A DNA stretch of 12,862 bases from the NCBI GenBank assembly GCA_020629815.1, contig JAHDCN010000054.1, forward strand, positions 1-12,862, in the 5' to 3' direction. A model generated the notes under the pieces. The model saw only the letters and a program-made list of their open reading frames with translations. It was not told the origin of the DNA and did not search any database. Within the stretch, counting starts at the first letter, position 1, and every line of letters starts with the position of its first letter. A program made the translations under genes and the position numbers. Positions 1 through 5,953 of this stretch are shown piece after piece. The stretch is from Verrucomicrobiota bacterium. Its GTDB lineage: Bacteria > Verrucomicrobiota > Verrucomicrobiia > Verrucomicrobiales > DEV007.

Positions 1-45
1 CGGTTCGAGAGACTTGATGTGATCTTCCGTGTATTCAGCAGCCAT
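1..45 (-). CDS. Type IIA topoisomerase B subunit (GyrB/ParE-like), N-terminal fragment
   Basis: Only the first 15 codons are present; the gene runs off the left edge. They read MAAEYTEDHIKSLEP from an ATG at 45. This matches the usual opening of GyrB and ParE proteins (Y-x-x-x-x-I-x-x-L-E just before the RPGMYIG part of the GHKL ATPase domain, which would lie outside the window). Such proteins form the ATPase half of DNA gyrase or topoisomerase IV and act in the cytoplasm on DNA supercoiling or decatenation. A convincing leftward promoter lies at 77-105. No Shine-Dalgarno is seen before the ATG. The family call rests on one short motif, and gyrB cannot be told from parE here. Confidence 0.6.
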   Translation of the reverse strand, partial: MAAEYTEDHIKSLEP

Positions 46-76
46 GGCAGGGCAGGTGTTGTTCAGTTGAAGAGTT

Positions 77-105
77 ATTATTTAAGAAAACCGAAATAAA
101 TTCAA
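77..105 (-). promoter_or_regulatory. Sigma70-type promoter for the topoisomerase gene
   Basis: Read on the minus strand, there is a -35 box TTGAAT (100-105), a 17-bp spacer and a -10 box AATAAT (77-82), 5 of 6 matching TATAAT. Transcription would start near 70, giving an untranslated leader of roughly 25 bases before the ATG at 45. The surrounding DNA is clearly more AT-rich than the genes. The rest of 46-190 must also hold the promoter for the plus-strand gene at 191, but I could not pick one out with confidence. Confidence 0.55.
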
Positions 106-190
106 GTTTTCAATCGGGAATCGTGGTCTTTTCACATCGATTTCACAGATCATTCATCACAGTTTCATTGAGTGGCGGCAGCTTGGGAAC

Positions 191-1033
191 ATGAATGCTC
201 CTACATTATTGGACCGCAACTACCCATTGCAACTGCGCGAGATCGTTTGGTTTGGTCGAACACAAGTCGGTGCCTGCCTTTTTGGGCTACTCCTGCTTTC
301 CGGAATGTTACTCACAAAAAACTGGACCAGTGGCGCGGGTTTGAGCCGCTCGGACTTTCTCTTTCTCTATGCGCTGGGTCTTCAAATTGCCCTGATTGCT
401 TTTCGCTTAGAGCACAAAAAGGAAGTCGCGGTGATTCTGGTGTTTCACGTGCTCGCGACAGCAATGGAATGGTTTAAAACGTCTCCTGCAATCGGTTCCT
501 GGAACTACCCGGATGAAGGGGTCATTTTCCGTGTTTACCAGGTGCCTTTGTTCGCCGGGTTCCTTTACTCCGCAGTAGGCAGCTATATCGCGCGGGCCTG
601 GCGTCTATTGGATTTTCGATTTGAAAACTACCCACCGGTTGGAGTCACAGTTGTCCTCGCGATTCTCGCTTACGCCAATTTTTTCACTCACCACTTCACT
701 GTCGATATCCGATGGATGTTGATCGGGTTCTCGCTCGTATTGTTTTGCCGGACTTCTATCGTCTTCCGAACAGGAACTACCTATCGAAAGATGCCTCTTC
801 TCATTGGGCTGATCGCGGTCGCCTTCGCAATTTGGATTGCGGAAAATGCCGGCACCTACGCTCGCGCCTGGGTCTACCCAAGTCAGGAGAATGGCTGGAA
901 ACCGGTCTCTCTGCAAAAGTTCTGGGCGTGGTATCTGCTGATGATGCTCAGCTTTGTGCTCGTATCTCTGACTCACTTCCGGCTGACAAAGAAGAATGAC
1001 GATACTACTCCCCGGCAGCAACCACACTCGTGA
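191..1033 (+). CDS. DUF817 family integral membrane protein
   Basis: A 280-residue polytopic membrane protein with about seven hydrophobic segments, near residues 27-42, 54-71, 78-93, 115-133, 149-166, 174-190, 202-217 and 245-262 (the first ones are short). Two conserved-looking blocks fit the DUF817 family: one around residues 93-137 (EWFKTSPAIGSWNYP, then PLFAGFLYSAVGSYIARAW) and one around 217-257 (AENAGTYARAWVYPSQ, W-x-x-V, K-x-W-x-W-Y-L-L-M). Length is normal for that family. No biochemical function is known to me. The ATG at 191 has no clear Shine-Dalgarno. The gene is divergent from the topoisomerase gene, and its last 29 bases overlap the end of the convergent PQQ-type propeller gene, so the two cannot have separate terminators between them. 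Confidence 0.8.
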   Translation: MNAPTLLDRNYPLQLREIVWFGRTQVGACLFGLLLLSGMLLTKNWTSGAGLSRSDFLFLYALGLQIALIAFRLEHKKEVAVILVFHVLATAMEWFKTSPAIGSWNYPDEGVIFRVYQVPLFAGFLYSAVGSYIARAWRLLDFRFENYPPVGVTVVLAILAYANFFTHHFTVDIRWMLIGFSLVLFCRTSIVFRTGTTYRKMPLLIGLIAVAFAIWIAENAGTYARAWVYPSQENGWKPVSLQKFWAWYLLMMLSFVLVSLTHFRLTKKNDDTTPRQQPHS

Positions 1034-2285
1034 CCGCTTCAGCTTCGCCGGATTTCCAATCAAAAGCAGACAAGCTCTTCAATCCACGAATGAGAATTTT
1101 ATCTCCGGTCAGCCCCACATGAGCCCAGGTTGACTCTTTTGAAACTTTTCTCCGATCGAGCAGTTGGAATTTATCCGGAGAGGCATCAAACAGCAGCAGT
1201 TCACCCTTCTGATCGAGGGCAAGCATACGTTCACCCTTACGAATCAATGACCAGTATTGTCCGAACTTTTCATCGGTGGACCAGCTTGCTTTGCCGCTTT
1301 TCAAGTCGATGCAATGCAGTCGCTGATCACGCCCATGAAGGAAGGCATGGTTTCCCACGACAAGCGGTGTTCCCATATAACCCTCCAGCTTTTCATTGTT
1401 CCAAACTTGCGAAACCGACAAGGCCCCGTTCGCACCTGCTTTCACATCGAAAAGGAAAGTGCCGCCGCCGTAGGTTGCGATTAGGACCCGATTATCGATC
1501 ACCGTGGGAGTCAGAATATTCATGCCACGAAATGCTTTCACCGGAGTGGACCAGAGAAGCTTTCCGGTAGCGACATCGATTCCACCGAGGGTCATCCGTG
1601 TCTGCGCGACCAACTGTTTCCTGCCTTGAATAGTAGCCAAAACCGGCGAGGAAAACGCACTGCCGAACATCGCGCGATTGTCTTCCATTGCCCGCCAAAT
1701 TGTCTCGCCGGTTTCCGCATTCAGTTTCGTTACGGCACTTCCGGCCTGAACGTAGATCGACCCATCATCAAGAAGCGGTGAGGATACGTAGCCGAAAGTC
1801 GGCAGCTCAGTTCCGTCTCGTTTCGGGAAATCCACTTTCCACAGAACTTTGCCGGTCTCGACATCGAGCTTAGCCAGGACATCACGCATACCGCCAAAGT
1901 AAACAGCCTTGCCATCTGTGGCCGGGGTCGAGCGTACCCAGCTGCCGTTCTTCTTGGCAAAGAACGGAACCTTCATCGCTCCCTCCCACTTTTGCTCCCA
2001 GACTTGCTCGCCGGAAGCCAGATCAAAAGCACGGGCGATTTCCCATTTTTCATCCAGGGTTTCAAAGGTGAATACCTTCCCCGCAGCAACCACTGGACTG
2101 GAGTATCCTTCGGCGAGTGGTGCCGACCACTTTTGGACGAGTTTGTTGTCCTTCAGTGATTCCGGAAACTCTGAGGTTCGCTGAACCTGTCCGTCCCGCG
2201 AGGGACCCCGCCACTGCGGCCAGTCACTGGACTGGATTTCTGACACGCAAAAGAGAATGGGAATAAGAAAGTAGGAAAATTTCAT
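1005..2285 (-). CDS. Secreted PQQ-type beta-propeller protein (BamB-like)
   Basis: This 426-residue protein has an N-terminal signal peptide (residues 1 to about 19, hydrophobic core FLIPILFCV), so it should be exported. The mature part begins with DWPQWRGPSRDG (21-32), the typical opening of exported PQQ-like propeller proteins in planctomycetes and verrucomicrobia. Repeated blades follow with the pattern A-x-D-x-x-(S/T)-G-x-x-x-W, for example FDLASGEQVWEQ, LDVETGKVLWKV, LNAETGETIWRA, IDVATGKLLWST and IDLKSGKASWST. The fold is clear but the role is not. BamB itself is an outer-membrane assembly lipoprotein, but there is no proper lipobox here and no bam context. PQQ-dependent dehydrogenase activity is unlikely, because no heme or dehydrogenase partner is nearby. 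It is last in the minus-strand run, 15 bp after the UbiB-like gene, and probably co-transcribed. No Shine-Dalgarno is seen. Confidence 0.85.
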   Translation of the reverse strand: MKFSYFLIPILFCVSEIQSSDWPQWRGPSRDGQVQRTSEFPESLKDNKLVQKWSAPLAEGYSSPVVAAGKVFTFETLDEKWEIARAFDLASGEQVWEQKWEGAMKVPFFAKKNGSWVRSTPATDGKAVYFGGMRDVLAKLDVETGKVLWKVDFPKRDGTELPTFGYVSSPLLDDGSIYVQAGSAVTKLNAETGETIWRAMEDNRAMFGSAFSSPVLATIQGRKQLVAQTRMTLGGIDVATGKLLWSTPVKAFRGMNILTPTVIDNRVLIATYGGGTFLFDVKAGANGALSVSQVWNNEKLEGYMGTPLVVGNHAFLHGRDQRLHCIDLKSGKASWSTDEKFGQYWSLIRKGERMLALDQKGELLLFDASPDKFQLLDRRKVSKESTWAHVGLTGDKILIRGLKSLSAFDWKSGEAEAVTSVVAAGE

Positions 2286-2300
2286 ATGGGTGAAGTTGGG

Positions 2301-3557
2301 TTAAACATGTGCCGGCTGAGGGGTTGCCCTGAGCTCGGCTGATTTCGGTTCGGATTGAAAGTCGCTGACAAATCTCGAAACATCGTCGAGCAAGACCGAT
2401 TCGGGATGTGTCTCGGTGACCATACCATCCAGATACATAAGGCTTTTAATCAGGGGAAAGCTACCGCTGGGGAATTCCATACCACTGTTCACCGCCATGC
2501 GAATTGTCGCCATCATCTTCTCGGTCAGGCTCACCTCGCCCACGGTTTTCCCGGGGAAATCCTGATACAAAGCGAGGAAGTCGCGACGGAATTTTTCCAG
2601 CGTGGGAGCATCGAGACGTTTCCCCGAAAGGGCATAGAGTGCGTCGGCAGCCTTGGCGAATTGCCCACTGCCCAACAGACGCAGCATTTCCAAAATACCA
2701 GCAGCCAGATTTGGTGGAATCTCTTCCACATTGGCATTGTCGAGGAACCAAAATTGCCCGGCTTCATCGACAATCACATTACCCGGATGGAGATCTCCGT
2801 GGAAGACACCTCGATTGAAAAGGAAGTAGCCGTGTATCCGAAACAAGAGAAGAAGAAAGTCATAATCGACCGAACCTTCTGCAATCCGGTCGTTCAAAGT
2901 TGGTCCTTCGACGTAGTCGGCTACAAGAACATCCCTACCCGTGTATTCCGGATACACTTTGGGAAATGACAATTTTTTCAAATGTGGCAACCGATTCGAA
3001 GCTTCCGCACGAACCGCCTCCAGTTTTTGCGCCCCGGCCAGTTCATTGCGCAAATCCATTTCCCGCAGCGTCATTGTCTCCACTGAAGCTAACACGCCGA
3101 GAGGATCAGCAACCCGATTCAGTTTCGGATAGAAGAAAATGGCCGTTTTAATAATCGAACGCAGGGCGGCCACATCGCGACGAAAGGGCTCTTCGAAGTC
3201 GTCCTTGGTAACCTTCACGATCACTTCTGAACCATCGCGAAGACGCCCACGGTGCACTTGGCCCAAAGAGGCCACTGCCAGAGGCGTCTCATCTAATTGA
3301 ACTAAGTCATCCCACAGTCTACTGCCCGCCACTGAGTCCAGCCTTTTACGAAAATCTGTCGGTGATGCCGGGATGTTGCGCTGCAACAGTGGTTGCAAGG
3401 CTCGCGATTTCTCGACCCCGATTATATCCGAGCGGACCGCATACATCTGCGCGATCTTCACCGGCAATAAACCCATTTCCTGAATCTCCCGAATATCGAT
3501 TTTACTGCTTTTGCCCAGCAGCATTCGAAACAGACGGAGAAATCGGATGGGTCTCAT
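2301..3557 (-). CDS. UbiB/ABC1 (AarF) family atypical kinase
   Basis: This 418-residue protein belongs to the UbiB/ABC1/ADCK family of atypical kinases/ATPases, which support isoprenoid-quinone and other lipid metabolism. Visible motifs: KIAQ at 34-37 (the family KxGQ motif with Gly changed to Ala), an A-rich loop variant AVASLGQVHRG at 94-104, the nucleotide-binding lysine in VIVK (112-115), EMDLRNE at 166-172, the catalytic loop HGDLHPGN at 253-260 and LDNAN at 272-276 in place of the usual DFG. The C-terminus lacks the two transmembrane helices typical of UbiB, although 366-380 is mildly hydrophobic. I chose the ATG at 3557. A longer reading from 3668 would overlap the end of crtI by 62 bp and translate a dispersed repeat, and its extra 37 residues look non-native. 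The 49-bp gap to crtI is mostly that repeat. Next to a carotenoid desaturase, a role in membrane lipid or quinone metabolism is plausible but inferred. Confidence 0.85.
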   Translation of the reverse strand: MRPIRFLRLFRMLLGKSSKIDIREIQEMGLLPVKIAQMYAVRSDIIGVEKSRALQPLLQRNIPASPTDFRKRLDSVAGSRLWDDLVQLDETPLAVASLGQVHRGRLRDGSEVIVKVTKDDFEEPFRRDVAALRSIIKTAIFFYPKLNRVADPLGVLASVETMTLREMDLRNELAGAQKLEAVRAEASNRLPHLKKLSFPKVYPEYTGRDVLVADYVEGPTLNDRIAEGSVDYDFLLLLFRIHGYFLFNRGVFHGDLHPGNVIVDEAGQFWFLDNANVEEIPPNLAAGILEMLRLLGSGQFAKAADALYALSGKRLDAPTLEKFRRDFLALYQDFPGKTVGEVSLTEKMMATIRMAVNSGMEFPSGSFPLIKSLMYLDGMVTETHPESVLLDDVSRFVSDFQSEPKSAELRATPQPAHV

Positions 3558-3567
3558 GATTTTCAAT

Positions 3568-3608
3568 GACCTAACCCTGTTACCTCCACGACCTAACCCT
3601 GTTGGGTC
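3568..3608 (-). repeat. Dispersed repeat, copy 1 (two AACAGGGTTAGGTC cores)
   Basis: On the minus strand this 41-bp element reads GACCCAACAGGGTTAGGTC, eight unrelated bases, then AACAGGGTTAGGTC. The plus-strand cores are at 3568-3581 and 3590-3603, a 22-bp pitch. The outer unit (3590-3608) can fold as an 8-bp stem with an AGG loop, with one G-T pair. The same arrangement recurs at 11792-11832 in opposite orientation. The element fills most of the crtI-ubiB gap, and its end overlaps the TGA stop codon of crtI (3607-3609). There is no T-tract, so it does not look like a standard intrinsic terminator. Confidence 0.8.
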
Positions 3609-5139
3609 ATGCAGACGCGAGGTAATCTGAGGCCAAATCGACGGTGTTGTAGTTGAGCCCGATTTCATCGCAGATCAGATTCGAGCTGATCCTGGCGGAC
3701 TCATAAATGGTAGGCAGTCCGGATCCCGGATGGGTTCCGCCACCAACGAGGTAACAGTTTTTAAAACCCTGATACTGGTTGTGCGGACGGAAATACAGCA
3801 TCTGTCCCAGATTATGAGACAGGTTGAAGGTAGCGCCCAAAAACACCCCGCGGCTGGCCCAGTCTGCCGGTGTAAGAATTTTCTCTTCCACGATGTGATC
3901 GCGAAGATCTTTCATTCCGGTGGTCTGCTCAACCCGCTCGAGAACCTTGTCTCGATATTGGTGCTTCATTTCATCCCAATCCATCCCATGGCGGTGGTTG
4001 ATCGTAGGCACCAGAAGATACAAGGCGGAATGACCTTTCGGGGCAACATGCGGATCAGTGACTGACGAGTTCCGGATGTAAATGGACATGTCATCCGAAA
4101 GATTCTTTTCAGACTGGATATCCGCGACGTTCTTTGCGTAGTCATCCGCGAAGATCACATGATGGTGAGGCTCATCCGCATATTCCTTGTCTACCCCGAG
4201 GTAAAGCATGAAGGTCGAGCAGGAGAATTTCTTCTTCCGCATTTTCTGCTCAGGCACACTGGAACCGTTGAAAAGAGATGTCATCGCCTTGGCAAAATCG
4301 GCATTCACAATGACGGAGTCGGCATTGATAATTTCACCGGTTGTGAGCTTCACGCCTGTCAGTCGGCTGCCCATACTCAGGATTTCATCGACTTCAGTAT
4401 CCAAACGAATGTCGCCGCCCTCTTCCTCGATGACTTTAGCCATCGCCTCTGAAATTTTACATAGCCCTCCCTGAGTGTGATAAACGCCATACCGATACTC
4501 TGTGAACGCAAGAATGCTGAACAGAGCCGGGCACTGCCACGGGGACATACCGAGATACTTTGCCTGGAAGGTGAACGCCAGCCGAAGGCGTTCATCATCA
4601 AAGTAGTTGGCCAACACATCGATCACGGAATTTTTCGTGGCAACATAGGGAAAGGCCTTCAGCAATGATGGGCTGAAGTAGGAGCTGAGAGATTGATATG
4701 GCTTCAGTAAACAAGGATAGATCCGGCGAAACTTGGTCGCGTGGTCGTCCATGAAACGCTCGAATCCCGCGCGACTTCCCGGGAAGACGCGCTCCACTTC
4801 TTTCGCCATCTTCTCGCGGTCCGAAGTCGTGCGCAGAGAGGTGTCACCCCACGTCAGCTGCGTCATCGGATCAAGATTGACGAAGTCGAGATAGTCGCTG
4901 CTATCCCTCCCGGTCTCACGGAACATTTCGTCGAGGACAAACTTCTGGTGCAAAAAAGTCGGCCCCGTATCAAAAGAGTAATCGCCCAACTTCAGCTCAG
5001 CATTTCTGCCACCTACACGGGAATCTTTTTCAACAATAGTTACCCGGACACCGCGGTGAGCCAAAAGCATACCTGCAGTCAGGCCGCCAGGACCGGCGCC
5101 AACGATAACCACGTGTTTCCCAGAATCTCGTTTGCTCAT
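3607..5139 (-). CDS. crtI: CrtI-family carotenoid (phytoene/diapophytoene) desaturase
   Basis: This 510-residue FAD-dependent desaturase has the usual family length. It starts with a Rossmann dinucleotide-binding motif (VVIVGAGPGGLTAG, about residues 10-23, acidic E37 closing the fold), then VGGR (42-45) and FDTGPT (56-61). It ends with the CrtI signature GGGTHPGSGLPTIYESAR near residues 466-483. Such enzymes remove hydrogens from phytoene (C40) or diapophytoene (C30) at the membrane to make coloured carotenoids. Relatives include CrtN, CrtD and the squalene-route oxidase HpnE, and sequence reading alone does not separate these. No phytoene synthase (crtB/crtM) is in the window, so the pathway must be completed elsewhere. 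It follows the ECF sigma gene by 21 bp on the same strand and precedes the UbiB-like kinase. Its stop codon lies at the edge of a dispersed repeat. The ATG at 5139 has no Shine-Dalgarno. Confidence 0.85.
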   Translation of the reverse strand: MSKRDSGKHVVIVGAGPGGLTAGMLLAHRGVRVTIVEKDSRVGGRNAELKLGDYSFDTGPTFLHQKFVLDEMFRETGRDSSDYLDFVNLDPMTQLTWGDTSLRTTSDREKMAKEVERVFPGSRAGFERFMDDHATKFRRIYPCLLKPYQSLSSYFSPSLLKAFPYVATKNSVIDVLANYFDDERLRLAFTFQAKYLGMSPWQCPALFSILAFTEYRYGVYHTQGGLCKISEAMAKVIEEEGGDIRLDTEVDEILSMGSRLTGVKLTTGEIINADSVIVNADFAKAMTSLFNGSSVPEQKMRKKKFSCSTFMLYLGVDKEYADEPHHHVIFADDYAKNVADIQSEKNLSDDMSIYIRNSSVTDPHVAPKGHSALYLLVPTINHRHGMDWDEMKHQYRDKVLERVEQTTGMKDLRDHIVEEKILTPADWASRGVFLGATFNLSHNLGQMLYFRPHNQYQGFKNCYLVGGGTHPGSGLPTIYESARISSNLICDEIGLNYNTVDLASDYLASA

Positions 5140-5160
5140 AATGAACTTCGTGAAGGCAAG

Positions 5161-5787
5161 CTAAGCAGAAAGTCCGACAATCAGGCCGCCGATCTCATCC
5201 GAAAATTTTTCGCGTATCAAACCGCGCAGTTGCATAAGACCACGCCGCGTTCGGGCTTTCACAGTCCCAAGCGGACGGGAGATTCGTTCAGAAATTTGGC
5301 GCTGTGTCAGCCCTTCGAAATAGGCAAGTTCGATCACCTCGCGCTGCTCTGGAGACAAATGAATTACTGCCTCTTTCAATATCTTCCGGGCATCGTGCCG
5401 GTAAACCTCAGTCCGCAATTTGTCACCGGGCTCCTTGCTTGGATCATCCAGAGACTCTTCATATCGGTCATACAAGGCAGCACGTCTGCGAAATCCCCTC
5501 ACCCGGTCGATGGAACGATTCCGGGTGGTAGCGCAAATCCATCCGACTAGAGAGCCCTTCGCCGACTGAAAGGTCTCTGCCTTCTTCCAGATAGAGAGAA
5601 GAACGTCATTCGTGACGTCTTGCGCATCCTCAACGTGTTTCAACACCTTGATCGATGTTGCATAAATCACTGGTGCGAATCGCTGATTCAGCTCGTCGAA
5701 AGCTTCGCGGTCTCCAGAGGCAATTCGCTCCATCAATAAACGATCTTTCTCCTTGTCGCTCAATTCTGGTTTTTCCTGCTTGGCCAT
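5161..5787 (-). CDS. ECF-type RNA polymerase sigma factor
   Basis: This 208-residue protein has the two-domain layout of extracytoplasmic-function sigma factors. Region 2 spans about residues 25-97 (DAFDELNQRF-like start, DAQDVTNDVLLSIWKKAETF, then SLVGWICATTRNRSIDRVRGFRR split over 79-101), which binds core polymerase and the -10 element. Region 4 spans about 142-192 (LSPEQREVIELAYFEGLTQ, then the helix-turn-helix ISERISRPLGTVKARTRRGL), which contacts the -35 element. No anti-sigma factor gene is adjacent; instead a MerR-type regulator is divergent. It is the first gene of a likely four-gene operon with crtI, the UbiB-like kinase and the PQQ-type propeller protein, and it could direct transcription of carotenoid or stress genes. 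The ATG at 5787 lacks a Shine-Dalgarno but follows a good promoter at 5811-5838. Confidence 0.88.
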   Translation of the reverse strand: MAKQEKPELSDKEKDRLLMERIASGDREAFDELNQRFAPVIYATSIKVLKHVEDAQDVTNDVLLSIWKKAETFQSAKGSLVGWICATTRNRSIDRVRGFRRRAALYDRYEESLDDPSKEPGDKLRTEVYRHDARKILKEAVIHLSPEQREVIELAYFEGLTQRQISERISRPLGTVKARTRRGLMQLRGLIREKFSDEIGGLIVGLSA

Positions 5788-5810
5788 GTCTTTGTCTAAG
5801 TTGTGACTAA

Positions 5811-5838
5811 ATTTTACCTAGTCATGACTAAGATTCAA
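5811..5838 (-). promoter_or_regulatory. Promoter of the sigma factor-crtI operon
   Basis: On the minus strand there is a -35 box TTGAAT (5833-5838), a 16-bp spacer and a -10 box TAAAAT (5811-5816). The start of transcription would be near 5804, about 17 bases before the sigma gene's ATG. The same -35 hexamer is used at the topoisomerase promoter. A perfect 12-bp palindrome sits in the spacer, and the -35 box overlaps the first of three 11-bp direct repeats, so the promoter is placed for control by a DNA-binding regulator. It does not resemble an ECF-type promoter (no GGAAC box), so simple autoregulation by the sigma factor is not supported. Confidence 0.5.
5819..5830. promoter_or_regulatory. 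Perfect palindrome TAGTCATGACTA in the promoter spacer
   Basis: TAGTCATGACTA is a perfect 12-bp inverted repeat lying between the proposed -35 and -10 boxes of the sigma operon. MerR-family regulators classically bind a dyad in exactly this place. A related half-site, GTGACTAA, lies at 5803-5810. The spacer here is 16 bp, shorter than the 19-20 bp of promoters twisted open by classical MerR proteins. The functional role is inferred. Confidence 0.45.
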
Positions 5839-5866
5839 CATCTTTTCGACAAAAATTGTACAAAAT
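5834..5866. promoter_or_regulatory. Three tandem 11-bp direct repeats, CarH-like operator
   Basis: Three head-to-tail 11-mers are present with no gap: TTCAACATCTT (5834-5844), TTCGACAAAAA (5845-5855) and TTGTACAAAAT (5856-5866). All share TTnnACA. As I recall it, the CarH operator in Thermus is also three tandem 11-bp repeats, of form nTnTACAnnnn; the third unit here fits this fully and the other two fit at four of five positions. Weaker copies in the same phase may extend the array leftward (TTTTACCTAGT at 5812, CATGACTAAGA at 5823). The array lies between the sigma gene and a divergent regulator with a CarA/CarH-like DNA-binding domain, and it overlaps the -35 box of the sigma promoter. This makes it the likely operator for that regulator. 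Confidence 0.6.
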
Positions 5867-5953
5867 GCTTTCGAATCCACCCTCCCGAGGAGAACGTAAC
5901 TACCTTCACGACTGAGAATTTGGCTTTCTCTATCCTCACTTCGTCAATCACTT

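Noticed and set aside
2355..2969. A 204-codon plus-strand open frame opposite the UbiB-like gene.
   Set aside because: The minus strand carries the intact kinase motifs (HGDLHPGN and others) over the same bases; the plus-strand product has no recognisable feature.
3568..3608. Telomere-like CCCTAA/GGGTTAGG sequence, or an intrinsic terminator.
   Set aside because: There are only two cores per site, separated by unrelated spacers, not a tandem telomere; and no T-tract follows the weak stem, so it is not a standard terminator.
4741..5550. A 269-codon plus-strand open frame opposite crtI and the sigma gene.
   Set aside because: It covers two genes with clear family motifs on the other strand, reads as low-complexity non-protein sequence, and spans their intergenic gap.
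5867..5953. A promoter for the MerR gene, with TATCCT at 5931 as a possible -10.
   Set aside because: No acceptable -35 box lies 16-18 bp upstream, so I did not list it; the gene surely has a promoter in this stretch.
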